DNA of 64,000 nt from Allomuricauda ruestringensis DSM 13258 (GTDB taxonomy: Bacteria > Bacteroidota > Bacteroidia > Flavobacteriales > Flavobacteriaceae), in assembly GCF_000224085.1 (NCBI RefSeq), contig NC_015945.1, positions 3,340,501-3,404,500 on the forward strand, in the 5' to 3' direction. Every line of letters starts with the position of its first letter. Position 1 is the first letter of the stretch. A program made the translations under genes and the position numbers. Shown here piece after piece: positions 8,938 to 16,832 of the stretch. The notes under the pieces were generated by a model. That model did no database searches. It had not been told where the DNA came from and worked only from the letters and a program-made list of their open reading frames with translations.

Positions 8938-11715
8938 TTATAATTTTTCCCTCAAATACGTTGCTGTGTAAGATTCCTTATTGTTTATAATTTCTTCGGG
9001 GGTGCCTTCTATCACTAAATTCCCGCCCTTTTCGCCACCTTCGAGACCAAGGTCGATGATGTAGTCGGCACATTTTACGAGCTCCATATTATGCTCGATT
9101 ACGATTACGGAATGTCCTTTGCCAATAAGTTCATCAAAGGATTTAAGCAATTTCTTAATATCATGAAAATGAAGACCTGTGGTGGGTTCATCAAAGATGA
9201 ACAAAGCTTTTTCCTTGGTATGCCCTTTTACCAAAAATGAAGCCAGTTTTATACGCTGCGCTTCACCGCCGGAAAGGGTAGAGGAGGACTGCCCTAAAGC
9301 CACGTATCCCAAGCCTACATCTTGCAAAGGCTTCAGTTTGGTTACTATCTTGTCTTGTTTGTGGGTTGAAAAATGTGCAATGGCATCGTCAATGGTCATA
9401 TTAAGGATGTCATCAATATTTTTTCCTTCAAACTGGACTTCTAGAATATCTTTTTTGAAGCGTTTTCCTGCACATACATCACATTCCAAATGCACATCGG
9501 CCATAAACTGCATCTCTACGGTAATTTCACCTTCGCCCTTACATTTTTCGCATCGACCTCCATCAACATTAAATGAAAAATGCTTGGCCTGGTATCCCCT
9601 TAACTTGCTCAGTTTTTGTGAAGCAAACAGGCTTCGAATATCATCGTAGGCCTTTATATAGGTTACGGGGTTGGAACGCGAGGAACGACCTATTGGGTTT
9701 TGGTCTACAAACTCTACATGTTTTATATGGGAATATTTTCCATCCATGGATGAGAACTGACCTGCTTTTTCGCCATATCCTCCGGTTTCTTTTAATATGG
9801 TGGGATACAATATTTTCCTGACGAGGGTACTTTTACCACTTCCGGATACTCCCGTGACCACGGTCAATACGTTCAAAGGGAAAGTAACATCAATATTTTT
9901 TAGATTGTTTTCCCGTGCCCCAGTTATTTTAATGTAGTGTTTGGAATTTCTACGTTCTTTTGGAACTGGTATTTCCATGGTTCCATTAAGGTAGGATGCC
10001 GTTAGGGAGTCAGATTGGAGAATGGTTTCCCAATTTCCCGTAGCAACAACTTTTCCGCCCAAGGTTCCTGCTTCAGGGCCTATGTCGATAATTTCATCTG
10101 CGGCCTGCATAATGTCTTCGTCGTGTTCTACTACTATGACAGTATTGCCTAAATTCCTGAGTGATTTGAGTACCTCTATCAAATTTTCTGTATCTCTTGG
10201 GTGAAGCCCGATACTAGGTTCGTCTAAAATATACATGGAACCCACCAGACTACTTCCCAAAGAGGTTGCCAAATTGATGCGCTGGCTTTCACCACCGGAA
10301 AGCGTGTTGGATTTTCGATTCAGGGTGAGGTAACTCAAACCTACTTTATCCAAAAAGTCCAAACGTGTAGTGATTTCCTTTAGTAATCTATTGGAAATGA
10401 CTGTATCGTGTTCAGAAAGTTGAAGCTCCTCAAAAAATGGTCCCAGTTTATTGATGGGCAGTTCAATCAAATCCGAAATGGATTTCCCCCCAACCTTTAC
10501 ATAATCGGCTTCTTTGCGAAGTCGCTTTCCTTTACAAACGGAGCATCTGGTTTTTCCGCGGTATCGGGATAGCATTACCCTGTTCTGAATCTTATAACTT
10601 TTCTCTTCTAACTGTTCAAAAAACTTATGGATACCTATAAAGTGTTCGTTGCCGTCCCAGACCAGTTGTTTTTGTTCTTCGGAGAGTTCGAACCAAGGTT
10701 TGTGAATGGGAAAATCAAATTTGTAAGCTGAGTTCACCAATTGATCACGGTACCAGCTCATACTTTCGCCTCGCCATGGGAAAATGGCATTTTCATAGAC
10801 AGATAGTGCAGTATTGGGAATCACCAAATCCTCATCAATACCGATAACATCGCCATAGCCTTCACATTTTGGGCAGGCTCCGTAGGGATTATTGAAACTG
10901 AACAAGTGAACGTTCGGTTCCAAAAACTTCATTCCGTCCAATTCAAACTGGTTGCTGAAGGTCTTGACTTCTCCTGTTTGAAGGTTTTCGATGGCACATT
11001 GGCCTTTCCCTTCAAAAAAAGCATTGTCCACAGCATTGGCCAAGCGGTTATAAAAATCCTCATCATCCTTAACAATGATTCTATCTATCACTAAATCAAA
11101 TTCCCTCCCAATATTTTCAGGAACTTGATCTATTCGGATGACCTCACCCTTATACTTAATACGGGCATAGCCTTGTTTGGAAAAAAGTTCCAACGATTTT
11201 AAAGGCTCTCGCTCTTCTTTAATTTTAATGGGTGCCAACAATAACAGTTTGTCCCTTTCGTTTAATCCTTTAATATGGTTGATGACATCCGTAACGGTTT
11301 GCTTCTTTACTTCTTTCCCAGAAATAGGGGATAGGGTCTTGCCGATACGAGCATACAACAACTTTAGGTAGTCATATATTTCGGTAGTGGTTCCCACAGT
11401 TGACCGTGGATTCGTAGAATTCACTTTTTGTTCTATGGCAATGGCGGGGGCTATACCTTTAATATAGTCCACTTTGGGCTTGTCCAATTTCCCCAAAAAC
11501 TGTCGTGCGTAAGAGGAAAGGCTTTCCACATATCTACGCTGACCTTCGGCATAGAGCGTATCAAACGCCAGGCTGGACTTACCAGAGCCGGATAATCCAG
11601 TGATTACCACCAACTTATTTCTTGGGATAACCACATCAATATTTTTAAGGTTGTGCAGTTTGGCACCTTTAATGATGATATGCTGCTTGGGATCTACGTT
11701 GATATTGATTGACAT
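8938..11715 (-). CDS. uvrA: Excinuclease ABC subunit A
   Basis: DNA-damage recognition ATPase of nucleotide excision repair, working in the cytoplasm with UvrB and UvrC. The 925 residues are full length for the family. Two ABC modules are visible: Walker A GLSGSGKSS at about 40-48 and GVSGSGKST at about 635, each with a signature loop (LSGGESQRINLA and LSGGEAQRIKLA) and Walker B followed by DEPSIGLH or DEPTTGLH. Two zinc modules are intact: CPKCEGYG with CSVCKGKR in the first half, and CEKCKGEG with CDVCAGKR in the second. The gene stands alone on the minus strand with its own -7 element upstream and a low-complexity island downstream. Confidence 0.98.
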   Translation of the reverse strand: MSININVDPKQHIIIKGAKLHNLKNIDVVIPRNKLVVITGLSGSGKSSLAFDTLYAEGQRRYVESLSSYARQFLGKLDKPKVDYIKGIAPAIAIEQKVNSTNPRSTVGTTTEIYDYLKLLYARIGKTLSPISGKEVKKQTVTDVINHIKGLNERDKLLLLAPIKIKEEREPLKSLELFSKQGYARIKYKGEVIRIDQVPENIGREFDLVIDRIIVKDDEDFYNRLANAVDNAFFEGKGQCAIENLQTGEVKTFSNQFELDGMKFLEPNVHLFSFNNPYGACPKCEGYGDVIGIDEDLVIPNTALSVYENAIFPWRGESMSWYRDQLVNSAYKFDFPIHKPWFELSEEQKQLVWDGNEHFIGIHKFFEQLEEKSYKIQNRVMLSRYRGKTRCSVCKGKRLRKEADYVKVGGKSISDLIELPINKLGPFFEELQLSEHDTVISNRLLKEITTRLDFLDKVGLSYLTLNRKSNTLSGGESQRINLATSLGSSLVGSMYILDEPSIGLHPRDTENLIEVLKSLRNLGNTVIVVEHDEDIMQAADEIIDIGPEAGTLGGKVVATGNWETILQSDSLTASYLNGTMEIPVPKERRNSKHYIKITGARENNLKNIDVTFPLNVLTVVTGVSGSGKSTLVRKILYPTILKETGGYGEKAGQFSSMDGKYSHIKHVEFVDQNPIGRSSRSNPVTYIKAYDDIRSLFASQKLSKLRGYQAKHFSFNVDGGRCEKCKGEGEITVEMQFMADVHLECDVCAGKRFKKDILEVQFEGKNIDDILNMTIDDAIAHFSTHKQDKIVTKLKPLQDVGLGYVALGQSSSTLSGGEAQRIKLASFLVKGHTKEKALFIFDEPTTGLHFHDIKKLLKSFDELIGKGHSVIVIEHNMELVKCADYIIDLGLEGGEKGGNLVIEGTPEEIINNKESYTATYLREKL

Positions 11716-11733
11716 TTGTTAAAATTAGGGTCT

Positions 11734-11741
11734 CAAAGATA
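11734..11741 (-). promoter_or_regulatory. Putative -7 element of uvrA
   Basis: The minus strand reads TATCTTTG, a perfect match to the Bacteroidota -7 consensus TAnnTTTG, about 18 bases upstream of the uvrA start. No clear -33 TTTG is seen at the usual distance. Confidence 0.55.
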
Positions 11742-11833
11742 CGATACACTACACTTAATACGTATATTGCATCAGTTAACATATAAAAATCGTCAACTCA
11801 CAACATAGATTTTAGGTCGCCTACCTATTTATC

Positions 11834-11841
11834 TATATTTG
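11834..11841 (+). promoter_or_regulatory. Putative -7 element of the sigma factor gene
   Basis: TATATTTG matches TAnnTTTG perfectly and lies about 125 bases before the ATG, which would leave a long leader. The -33 region (TTTTAGG, about 11810) is a weak match. Confidence 0.4.
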
Positions 11842-11966
11842 AAGTGTAATTAAAATCCTGATAGGCCTATACAGAATAATTACTTTTTTAAAGATTAAAA
11901 ACTGAATAACTAAAGTCTTTCTTAGAAAAGGGAGGACTATGTTTTAACCCAAAAAAAGTAATTTGT

Positions 11967-12551
11967 ATGGAACAACTACAGATTAAAGACTCGATTTTAG
12001 TAAAAAATTACATTGACGGAGACGAAAAGGCTCTTGAAATCCTGATCAACAGGCATAACCAAAGAATTACCAGCTTTATTTACAGCAAAGTTTTGGACAG
12101 AGATGTAGCAGAGGACATCTTTCAGGACACTTTTATCAAGGTAATAAAGACTTTGAAAAAAGGAAGATATAGCGAAGAGGGCAAATTCTTGCCTTGGGTA
12201 ATGCGAATTGCGCACAACTTGGTAATAGATCATTTCCGTAAAAACAAAAGAATGCCCAAATTCGAAGGCAGCGATGACTTCAATATTTTTTCCGTTATCC
12301 ACGACGAGAAGTTAAATGCCGAAAAGCAAATCATCAAAGATCAAATAGAAAGTGATCTAACACTTTTGATCGATGAATTGCCAGATGATCAAAGAGAGGT
12401 GTTGATCATGCGTATTTACAAGGATATGAGCTTTAAAGAAATATCCGAAAACACTAACGTAAGCATCAATACGGCCTTGGGAAGAATGCGATATGCCCTT
12501 ATCAATCTAAGAAAAATTGTAGAGCGTAAGAATATCGTTTTAACGAATTAA
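11967..12551 (+). CDS. RNA polymerase sigma-70 factor, ECF-type
   Basis: Alternative sigma factor of 194 residues. Region 2 (about 20-95) has DVAEDIFQDTFIKVI and FLPWVMRIAHNLVIDHFRK, the helices that bind core polymerase and the -10 element. Region 4 (about 130-185) has LPDDQREVLIMRIYKDMSFKEIS followed by the recognition helix NTALGRMRYALINL. Region 3 is absent, as in ECF (group 4) factors. No membrane anti-sigma gene follows; instead a 47-residue small protein is encoded 77 bases downstream on the same strand. The target regulon is unknown. The convergent nth gene is separated by a two-way terminator. Confidence 0.93.
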   Translation: MEQLQIKDSILVKNYIDGDEKALEILINRHNQRITSFIYSKVLDRDVAEDIFQDTFIKVIKTLKKGRYSEEGKFLPWVMRIAHNLVIDHFRKNKRMPKFEGSDDFNIFSVIHDEKLNAEKQIIKDQIESDLTLLIDELPDDQREVLIMRIYKDMSFKEISENTNVSINTALGRMRYALINLRKIVERKNIVLTN

Positions 12552-12628
12552 TCGAGCAATACGTCGAAGTCTGCAATATTTCCAAACTAGCGCCGTTATA
12601 TAATGGAAACAATTACTTACGCTAGAAT

Positions 12629-12772
12629 ATGGAAAACATTTACTCTGAAGAACAAAAATCCGTAAAAACGGTAAAAGCTAGTCAGAAAACAGTAGATTTT
12701 TTGCTTAGCTTTTCAAAATCGATTCATGTAGTTGACTACAAAAAACACCAGTTTGAAGTAACATTGAATTAA
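12629..12772 (+). CDS. Small protein of 47 residues downstream of the sigma factor
   Basis: An ATG frame of 47 codons starting MENIYSEEQKSVKTVKAS and ending HQFEVTLN runs to a TAA just before a strong terminator. The composition is soluble and mixed, with an acidic-then-basic N terminus and an amphipathic segment (TVDFLLSFSKSIHVVDY). I cannot name a family. The position between the sigma gene and its terminator suggests cotranscription, and a link to sigma activity is conceivable but purely inferred. An overlapping 20-codon frame from 12603 is judged less likely because it ends inside this one. Confidence 0.65.
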   Translation: MENIYSEEQKSVKTVKASQKTVDFLLSFSKSIHVVDYKKHQFEVTLN

Positions 12773-12792
12773 TTTAAGGATCAAACTGACGA

Positions 12793-12817
12793 AAAGAGCC
12801 GCAATTAGCGGCTCTTT
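12793..12817. terminator. Bidirectional terminator between the sigma operon and nth
   Basis: A perfect 10-bp stem AAAGAGCCGC / GCGGCTCTTT with loop AATTA, followed by further T on the plus strand and T-rich on the minus strand. It serves the plus-strand sigma factor operon and probably also nth, whose stop codon (12805-12807) lies in the loop. Confidence 0.9.
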
Positions 12818-13467
12818 TTGTTTTTATAATACTCGTTGATCACTGTTTTTCTACCAATGGTCTTGGTAATAATGTCTTTTTCCAAGTCCCAGCCCCTTGC
12901 CGGAGAATATTCCCTACCGTACCAAATAATTTGAAGATGCAAACGGTTCCAAATCTCCTCGGGGAACAATCGTTTGGCATCACGCTCGGTTTGCACCACA
13001 TTTTTCCCATTGCTGAAACCCCAACGGTACATCAGCCTATGAATGTGTGTATCTACCGGAAAAGCGGGTATCCCAAAGGCCTGGGAAACCACAACACTGG
13101 CTGTTTTATGTCCTACTGCGGGTAATTCTTCCAGCAAAGCAATATCGCGAGGGACTTTACCATTATATTTTTCAATCAAAATTTGGGAAAGCCCATATAT
13201 TCCCTTTGATTTCATCGGGGATAGCCCTACTGGTTTTATGATTTCCCGAATCTCATCCTCCGAAAGTTTTACCATATCATAAGGGTTATCCGCTTTTTCA
13301 AATAAAAGAGGTGTGATTTGGTTAACCCGAACATCCGTACTTTGGGCCGATAACAGTACAGCTATTAATAAAGTATAAGGATCTTTATGATCTAACGGAA
13401 TGGGAATAGTAGGATATAGTTTATCCAAGGTCTTGATTGTGAATGCAACCTTTTCTTGTTTGGTCAT
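12805..13467 (-). CDS. nth: Endonuclease III homologue lacking Fe-S cysteines
   Basis: Base-excision repair DNA glycosylase/AP lyase of 220 residues. The helix-hairpin-helix LPAVGHKTASVVV carries the catalytic Lys (K121), and FPVDTHIHRL carries the catalytic Asp (D139). The rest aligns with the family (AQSTDVRVNQ, GLSPMKSKGI). The usual C-terminal Cys-X6-Cys-X2-Cys-X5-Cys cluster loop is absent: the segment reads WYGREYSPARGWDLEKDIIT with no cysteine, so no [4Fe-4S] cluster can form. Activity is expected because both catalytic residues remain; some endonuclease III relatives are known without the cluster. The stop codon sits inside a terminator loop. Confidence 0.92.
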   Translation of the reverse strand: MTKQEKVAFTIKTLDKLYPTIPIPLDHKDPYTLLIAVLLSAQSTDVRVNQITPLLFEKADNPYDMVKLSEDEIREIIKPVGLSPMKSKGIYGLSQILIEKYNGKVPRDIALLEELPAVGHKTASVVVSQAFGIPAFPVDTHIHRLMYRWGFSNGKNVVQTERDAKRLFPEEIWNRLHLQIIWYGREYSPARGWDLEKDIITKTIGRKTVINEYYKNKKSR

Positions 13468-13522
13468 ATTTGTTTAACTTTGTTAATGTAAATATTAAAC
13501 AATTAATTCAAGAGCAACGCAA

Positions 13523-13975
13523 ATGAACATGTTAAAAGTAGGAGATAAAGTACCTGATTTTTCGGCAAAAGACCAAGACGGCAATACAATTAATCTGAGT
13601 GATTACAAAGGCAAAAAACTTGTTGTCTTTTTCTACCCCAAAGCAAACACACCTGGTTGCACGGCAGAAGCCTGTAACTTAAGGGATAACTACAAAGAAT
13701 TACAAGACCAAGGTTTCGAAATTTTGGGCGTAAGTGCCGATTCAGAAAAGAAACAGTCCAATTTTAAGAACAAATATGAGTTCCCTTTTCCTTTATTGGC
13801 CGATGAAGACCATACCGTGATCAACACCTTTGGTGTTTGGGGGCCTAAGAAATTTATGGGCAAGGAATACGATGGAATTCACCGAACTACTTTTGTGATC
13901 AATGGAGATAGCGTTGTGGAAAGCGTTATTGACAAGGTAAAGACTAAAGATCACGCCGCGCAGATATTGTCTTAA
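13523..13975 (+). CDS. bcp: Thioredoxin-dependent peroxiredoxin Bcp
   Basis: Reduces hydrogen peroxide and organic hydroperoxides in the cytoplasm. The 150 residues have the atypical 2-Cys Bcp pattern: FFYPKANTPGCTAEAC with peroxidatic Cys46 and the resolving Cys51 five residues later, then SADSEKKQSNF and GVWGPKKFMGKEYDGIHRTTF. M3 is an alternative start (MLKVGDKVPDF). The gene is divergent from nth with a 55-base AT-rich gap. It ends before two stacked dyad repeats that separate it from the convergent neighbour. Confidence 0.96.
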   Translation: MNMLKVGDKVPDFSAKDQDGNTINLSDYKGKKLVVFFYPKANTPGCTAEACNLRDNYKELQDQGFEILGVSADSEKKQSNFKNKYEFPFPLLADEDHTVINTFGVWGPKKFMGKEYDGIHRTTFVINGDSVVESVIDKVKTKDHAAQILS

Positions 13976-13984
13976 AAGAATATT

Positions 13985-14056
13985 TGTCACATCGAGCGCA
14001 GTCGAGAACCTAATTAAACCTGATAACCAAGAGGTTTCGACTGCGCTCGAACTGAC
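13985..14056. repeat. Dyad repeat of the GAGCGCAGTCGA family
   Basis: TGTCACATCGAGCGCAGTCG is mirrored by TTTCGACTGCGCTCGAACTG, giving an imperfect long hairpin of about 72 bases 3' of bcp. Related arms occur at 8764-8798, 8868-8902, 16563-16620 and 22032-22060. Such palindromes are common in flavobacterial intergenic DNA; the role is not known to me. Confidence 0.75.
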
Positions 14057-14060
14057 ATTT

Positions 14061-14209
14061 TAAAATAAAGAGGCTGTCTAAAAAGTAGTGAAATACTTCA
14101 TTCTGAATTTATTTCAGAATCCCATCATATTGATAAACAAATCATTATGTGAACCTGAAACAAGTTCAGGTTGACGAAAACCGACTTTTTAGACAGCCTC
14201 TTTATTTTA
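14061..14209. repeat. MITE-like inverted-repeat element, copy 1
   Basis: A 149-bp element bounded by perfect 25-bp inverted repeats (14061-14085 and 14185-14209; core AAGAGGCTGTCTAAAAAG) and containing two inner palindromes (ATTCTGAA...TTCAGAAT and AACCTGAA...TTCAGGTT). It has no coding capacity. It lies between the convergent bcp and the minus-strand gene that ends at 14207, whose TAA lies in the right arm. A homologous copy in inverted orientation is at 38291-38431. It may act as a two-way terminator. Confidence 0.85.
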
Positions 14210-15661
14210 TTTTTCCTTCTCTTCAAGAACCTTTCTGGTAAACAGGTTTTTCTCTTTTATTATTTCGGCAATGCCCTCTGGCAACTCTTTTTCCCATCCA
14301 TCGGCATTGTTTATAATCTTCTTGAGCACATTTCTAGAAAAAATATGAAGTACATCCGGGTCGTAGTCAATAATATCCATCACTTTTCCATTGTACTTAA
14401 AGAATTTGTACAACTCTTTCATACGAGGATGAACTTTGACATTGTTGCTGGTAAGCACCTGTCCAGTTTCTGGATCTTTCATCGGATACAGGTACACCTT
14501 AAGATCCTTAAAGAACAATTTTCCGAAAGCTTCCAAAATACCACCGCTTAAGTGACGGTAGTATTTTTCATCAAATACATCCACTAAATTGTTCACGCCC
14601 ATGGTCAATCCAATTTTGGCTTTGGTGTAATTGTTAAAATACTCTACCAATTTATAGTACTCTTGGAATTTGGATATCAACACCGTATGTCCGAGTGAAC
14701 ACAATAGTTCCGCCCTGTCCATAAAGTCCTGCTCGTCGATTTCACCCGAAGCTTTTAGGTTGGATAATGTTATTTCGAAAACAACAATGGCATTTTCCAT
14801 ATCCACGGTCTGTTCCCGAATAAAAATATCGTACGATTTCTGGAACATGTCCATATTCACCTTGGTCACAGGCCTAAAACTACCCCGTAATGCCAAGATA
14901 TTTTTTTTGTACAACACGGCTGCAGGCAGCAAGTTGTTTCCATCGGGACCAAACATAACCGCATCGGTCATATCATTTTTAATCAACTGAAGGCTCATCA
15001 ACCTATTATCAACATCCGCAAAGTTGGGCCCTGTAAAGTTGATCATATCAATTTCCAAAGTGTCATGGTCGATATGATCATATAGGTATTTTAAAAGTTT
15101 TTTGGGTTTATGGAACTTAAAAAACGCCCCATAAATCAAGTTTACACCTAAAATACCCAAGGTTTCTTGCTGTAATCTTGCTTCATTTTGTTTAAAACGA
15201 ATATGAAGGACGATTTCATCGTATTCTTTTTGGTCCGGATCCAATTGAAAACGAAGTCCAACCCATCCATGCCCTTTGTAACGTTTGGAAAAATCGATGG
15301 TAGCCACAGTATTGGCGTAACTAAAGAACAAATAATCCGGATTGCTGTCCCTACTGATTCGTTCCTCGACCAACCTCATTTCGTGATCCAACATCTTTTT
15401 CAACCGGGATTGGGTAACGTAGCGCCCATCTTCCTCAATACCATAAATGGCATCACTAAAAGATTTGTCGTAAGCGCTCATCGCCTTTGCTATGGTTCCA
15501 GAAGCTCCACCAGCCCTAAAAAAATGTCTAGCAGTTTCTTGTCCAGCGCCAATTTCGGCAAATGTTCCATAAATATCACGGTTCAAATTGATCCTAAGGG
15601 TCTTCGCTTTTATGGAAGGAATATTTTCAAAAGCATTTTCTCTGCTTGGTACGCTAGGCAT
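14207..15661 (-). CDS. Conserved protein of unknown function (FAEIGAGQETARHFFRAGG family)
   Basis: A 484-residue protein with a highly conserved-looking N terminus (TLRINLNRDIYGTFAEIGAG, then GGASGTIAKAMSAYDKSFSD) and later SFRPVTKVNMDMF, MDRAELLCSLGHTVLIS and LSGGILEAFGKLFF. It has no signal peptide or membrane segment and looks cytoplasmic. I recognise it as a conserved family in flavobacteria, but I see no residues that justify a catalytic assignment. An upstream in-frame ATG at 15700 is rejected as the start because the promoter -7 element TAACTTTG (minus strand, 15690-15683) lies inside that extension; translation from MPSVPSRENAF leaves a short leader. Confidence 0.8.
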   Translation of the reverse strand: MPSVPSRENAFENIPSIKAKTLRINLNRDIYGTFAEIGAGQETARHFFRAGGASGTIAKAMSAYDKSFSDAIYGIEEDGRYVTQSRLKKMLDHEMRLVEERISRDSNPDYLFFSYANTVATIDFSKRYKGHGWVGLRFQLDPDQKEYDEIVLHIRFKQNEARLQQETLGILGVNLIYGAFFKFHKPKKLLKYLYDHIDHDTLEIDMINFTGPNFADVDNRLMSLQLIKNDMTDAVMFGPDGNNLLPAAVLYKKNILALRGSFRPVTKVNMDMFQKSYDIFIREQTVDMENAIVVFEITLSNLKASGEIDEQDFMDRAELLCSLGHTVLISKFQEYYKLVEYFNNYTKAKIGLTMGVNNLVDVFDEKYYRHLSGGILEAFGKLFFKDLKVYLYPMKDPETGQVLTSNNVKVHPRMKELYKFFKYNGKVMDIIDYDPDVLHIFSRNVLKKIINNADGWEKELPEGIAEIIKEKNLFTRKVLEEKEK

Positions 15662-15682
15662 ATCCGAATTTTTAAAGTAAAA

Positions 15683-15732
15683 CAAAGTTACACTCTTCAA
15701 TCAATCTATTAAATAAATAAGTTATAATTTTG
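15683..15732. promoter_or_regulatory. Divergent -7 elements between the unknown gene and the MBL-fold gene
   Basis: On the minus strand TAACTTTG (15690-15683) lies 21 bases before the ATG at 15661. On the plus strand TAATTTTG (15725-15732) lies 18 bases before the ATG at 15751. Both match TAnnTTTG; the -33 boxes are weak. Confidence 0.55.
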
Positions 15733-15750
15733 GATTTAATGGATGATAAG

Positions 15751-16515
15751 ATGACCATTACTTTTTTGGGTACGGGAACTTCACAGGGAATCCCCATAAT
15801 CGGAAGCAAACACCCCGTTTGCCTGAGCGATAATCCAAAAGACAAAAGACTACGTGTATCCGTGCTCATTTCTTGGCAAGATTATAACTACGTGATTGAT
15901 TGCGGCCCCGACTTTAGGCAACAAATGCTCTCCAACCCAATAGATAAGTTGGATGGAATTTTGTTTACCCACGAGCATGCCGACCATACCGCAGGCATTG
16001 ATGATATTCGCCCCTTTTTCTTTAGGCAAGGAGATATTCCTGTTTATGCACACCCCAGAGTGCTTGATTCCCTCAAGAGGCGATTTGATTACATTTTTGC
16101 AGATGAAGATCGTTACCCGGGCGCACCTGCCGTAAAGGTTCATGAAGTTTTCAAGGATAAGAAAATTCCTTTGGGCGGCTTGGATGTAGTTCCCATTGAA
16201 GCTAGCCACAACAGATTAAAAGTTTTTGGTTACCGTTTTGGCGAATTTGTATACATGACCGATGTAAAAAGGGTAGAGGAGGAGGAAATGAAAAAAATGA
16301 AAGGAGCCGAAGTATTGGTGATAAATGCGCTACGGATAGATCCGCACCATTCCCATTTTAATTTGAAGGAAGCACTGGAGTTTGCCGAAGAAGTGGGAGC
16401 AGAGCGAACCTATTTTACTCATATCAGTCATTTATTGGGATTTCATGATGAAGTTGAAAAAAATCTCCCCAAAAACATACATTTGGCATACGATAACCTA
16501 CAATTAAAAATATAG
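15751..16515 (+). CDS. MBL-fold metallo-hydrolase, PhnP-like
   Basis: A 254-residue metallo-beta-lactamase-fold hydrolase. It shows MTITFLGTGTSQGIP at the N terminus, the metal-binding THEHADHTAGID signature, a later conserved EASHN histidine, FVYMTDVK with the bridging Asp, and a C-terminal HISHLLG. The arrangement resembles PhnP-type phosphodiesterases acting on cyclic phosphates, but no phn genes are nearby, so the substrate is unknown. I chose the ATG at 15751 because the family starts at this point and the promoter -7 element ends at 15732; the ATG at 15739 is possible. Confidence 0.88.
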   Translation: MTITFLGTGTSQGIPIIGSKHPVCLSDNPKDKRLRVSVLISWQDYNYVIDCGPDFRQQMLSNPIDKLDGILFTHEHADHTAGIDDIRPFFFRQGDIPVYAHPRVLDSLKRRFDYIFADEDRYPGAPAVKVHEVFKDKKIPLGGLDVVPIEASHNRLKVFGYRFGEFVYMTDVKRVEEEEMKKMKGAEVLVINALRIDPHHSHFNLKEALEFAEEVGAERTYFTHISHLLGFHDEVEKNLPKNIHLAYDNLQLKI

Positions 16516-16562
16516 AAGTTCTTGATGCGTTATGATAACATGTCTCAAAGCTTTGGTTTTGT

Positions 16563-16620
16563 TATCTTGAGCGCAGTCGAAAGGTAGACAAGAACATCTC
16601 GACTACGCTCGATATGACAT
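16563..16620. repeat. Dyad repeat of the GAGCGCAGTCGA family
   Basis: Arms TTGAGCGCAGTCGA and TCGACTACGCTCGA form an imperfect hairpin, with TATGACAT at the distal end as in the copy at 13985-14056. It lies just 3' of the MBL-fold gene. Confidence 0.65.
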
Positions 16621-16666
16621 TTAGAAGAAATATCAAATTGAATGTCCGCAATGTGTCATAATATTA

Positions 16667-16768
16667 GCGTCACCCTGAACTTGATTCAGGGTCACATAAA
16701 GATGCTCATATTCAGCAGGATGAGATGTTGAAACCTGTCTTTGCCGGCAGGCAAGTTCAACATGACGC
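16667..16768. repeat. Core of the MITE-like element without outer arms, copy 3
   Basis: The order CGTCA - palindrome CCTGAACTTGATTCAGG - CATA...GGATGAGAT - second palindrome TTGAA...TTCAA - ATGACG is the same as in the interior of the elements at 14061-14209 and 38291-38431, but the AGAGGYTGTCTAAAA outer repeats are missing. The second palindrome is longer and GC-rich (TGCCGGCA centre). Confidence 0.65.
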
Positions 16769-16832
16769 CAAAAACACCATTTTGACATTAAACGGACAAT
16801 CAGTAATATCAATTTACAAAATATATAAATCC

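Noticed and set aside
12603-12665. 20-codon frame before the 47-residue small gene
   Set aside because: It overlaps the 47-residue frame in another phase and is too short, with no hydrophobic or conserved pattern to support it.
16725-16832. N-terminal extension of the coiled-coil membrane protein
   Set aside because: The extension reads through the CGTCA...TGACG repeat; the internal Met at 16833 begins a proper membrane anchor.
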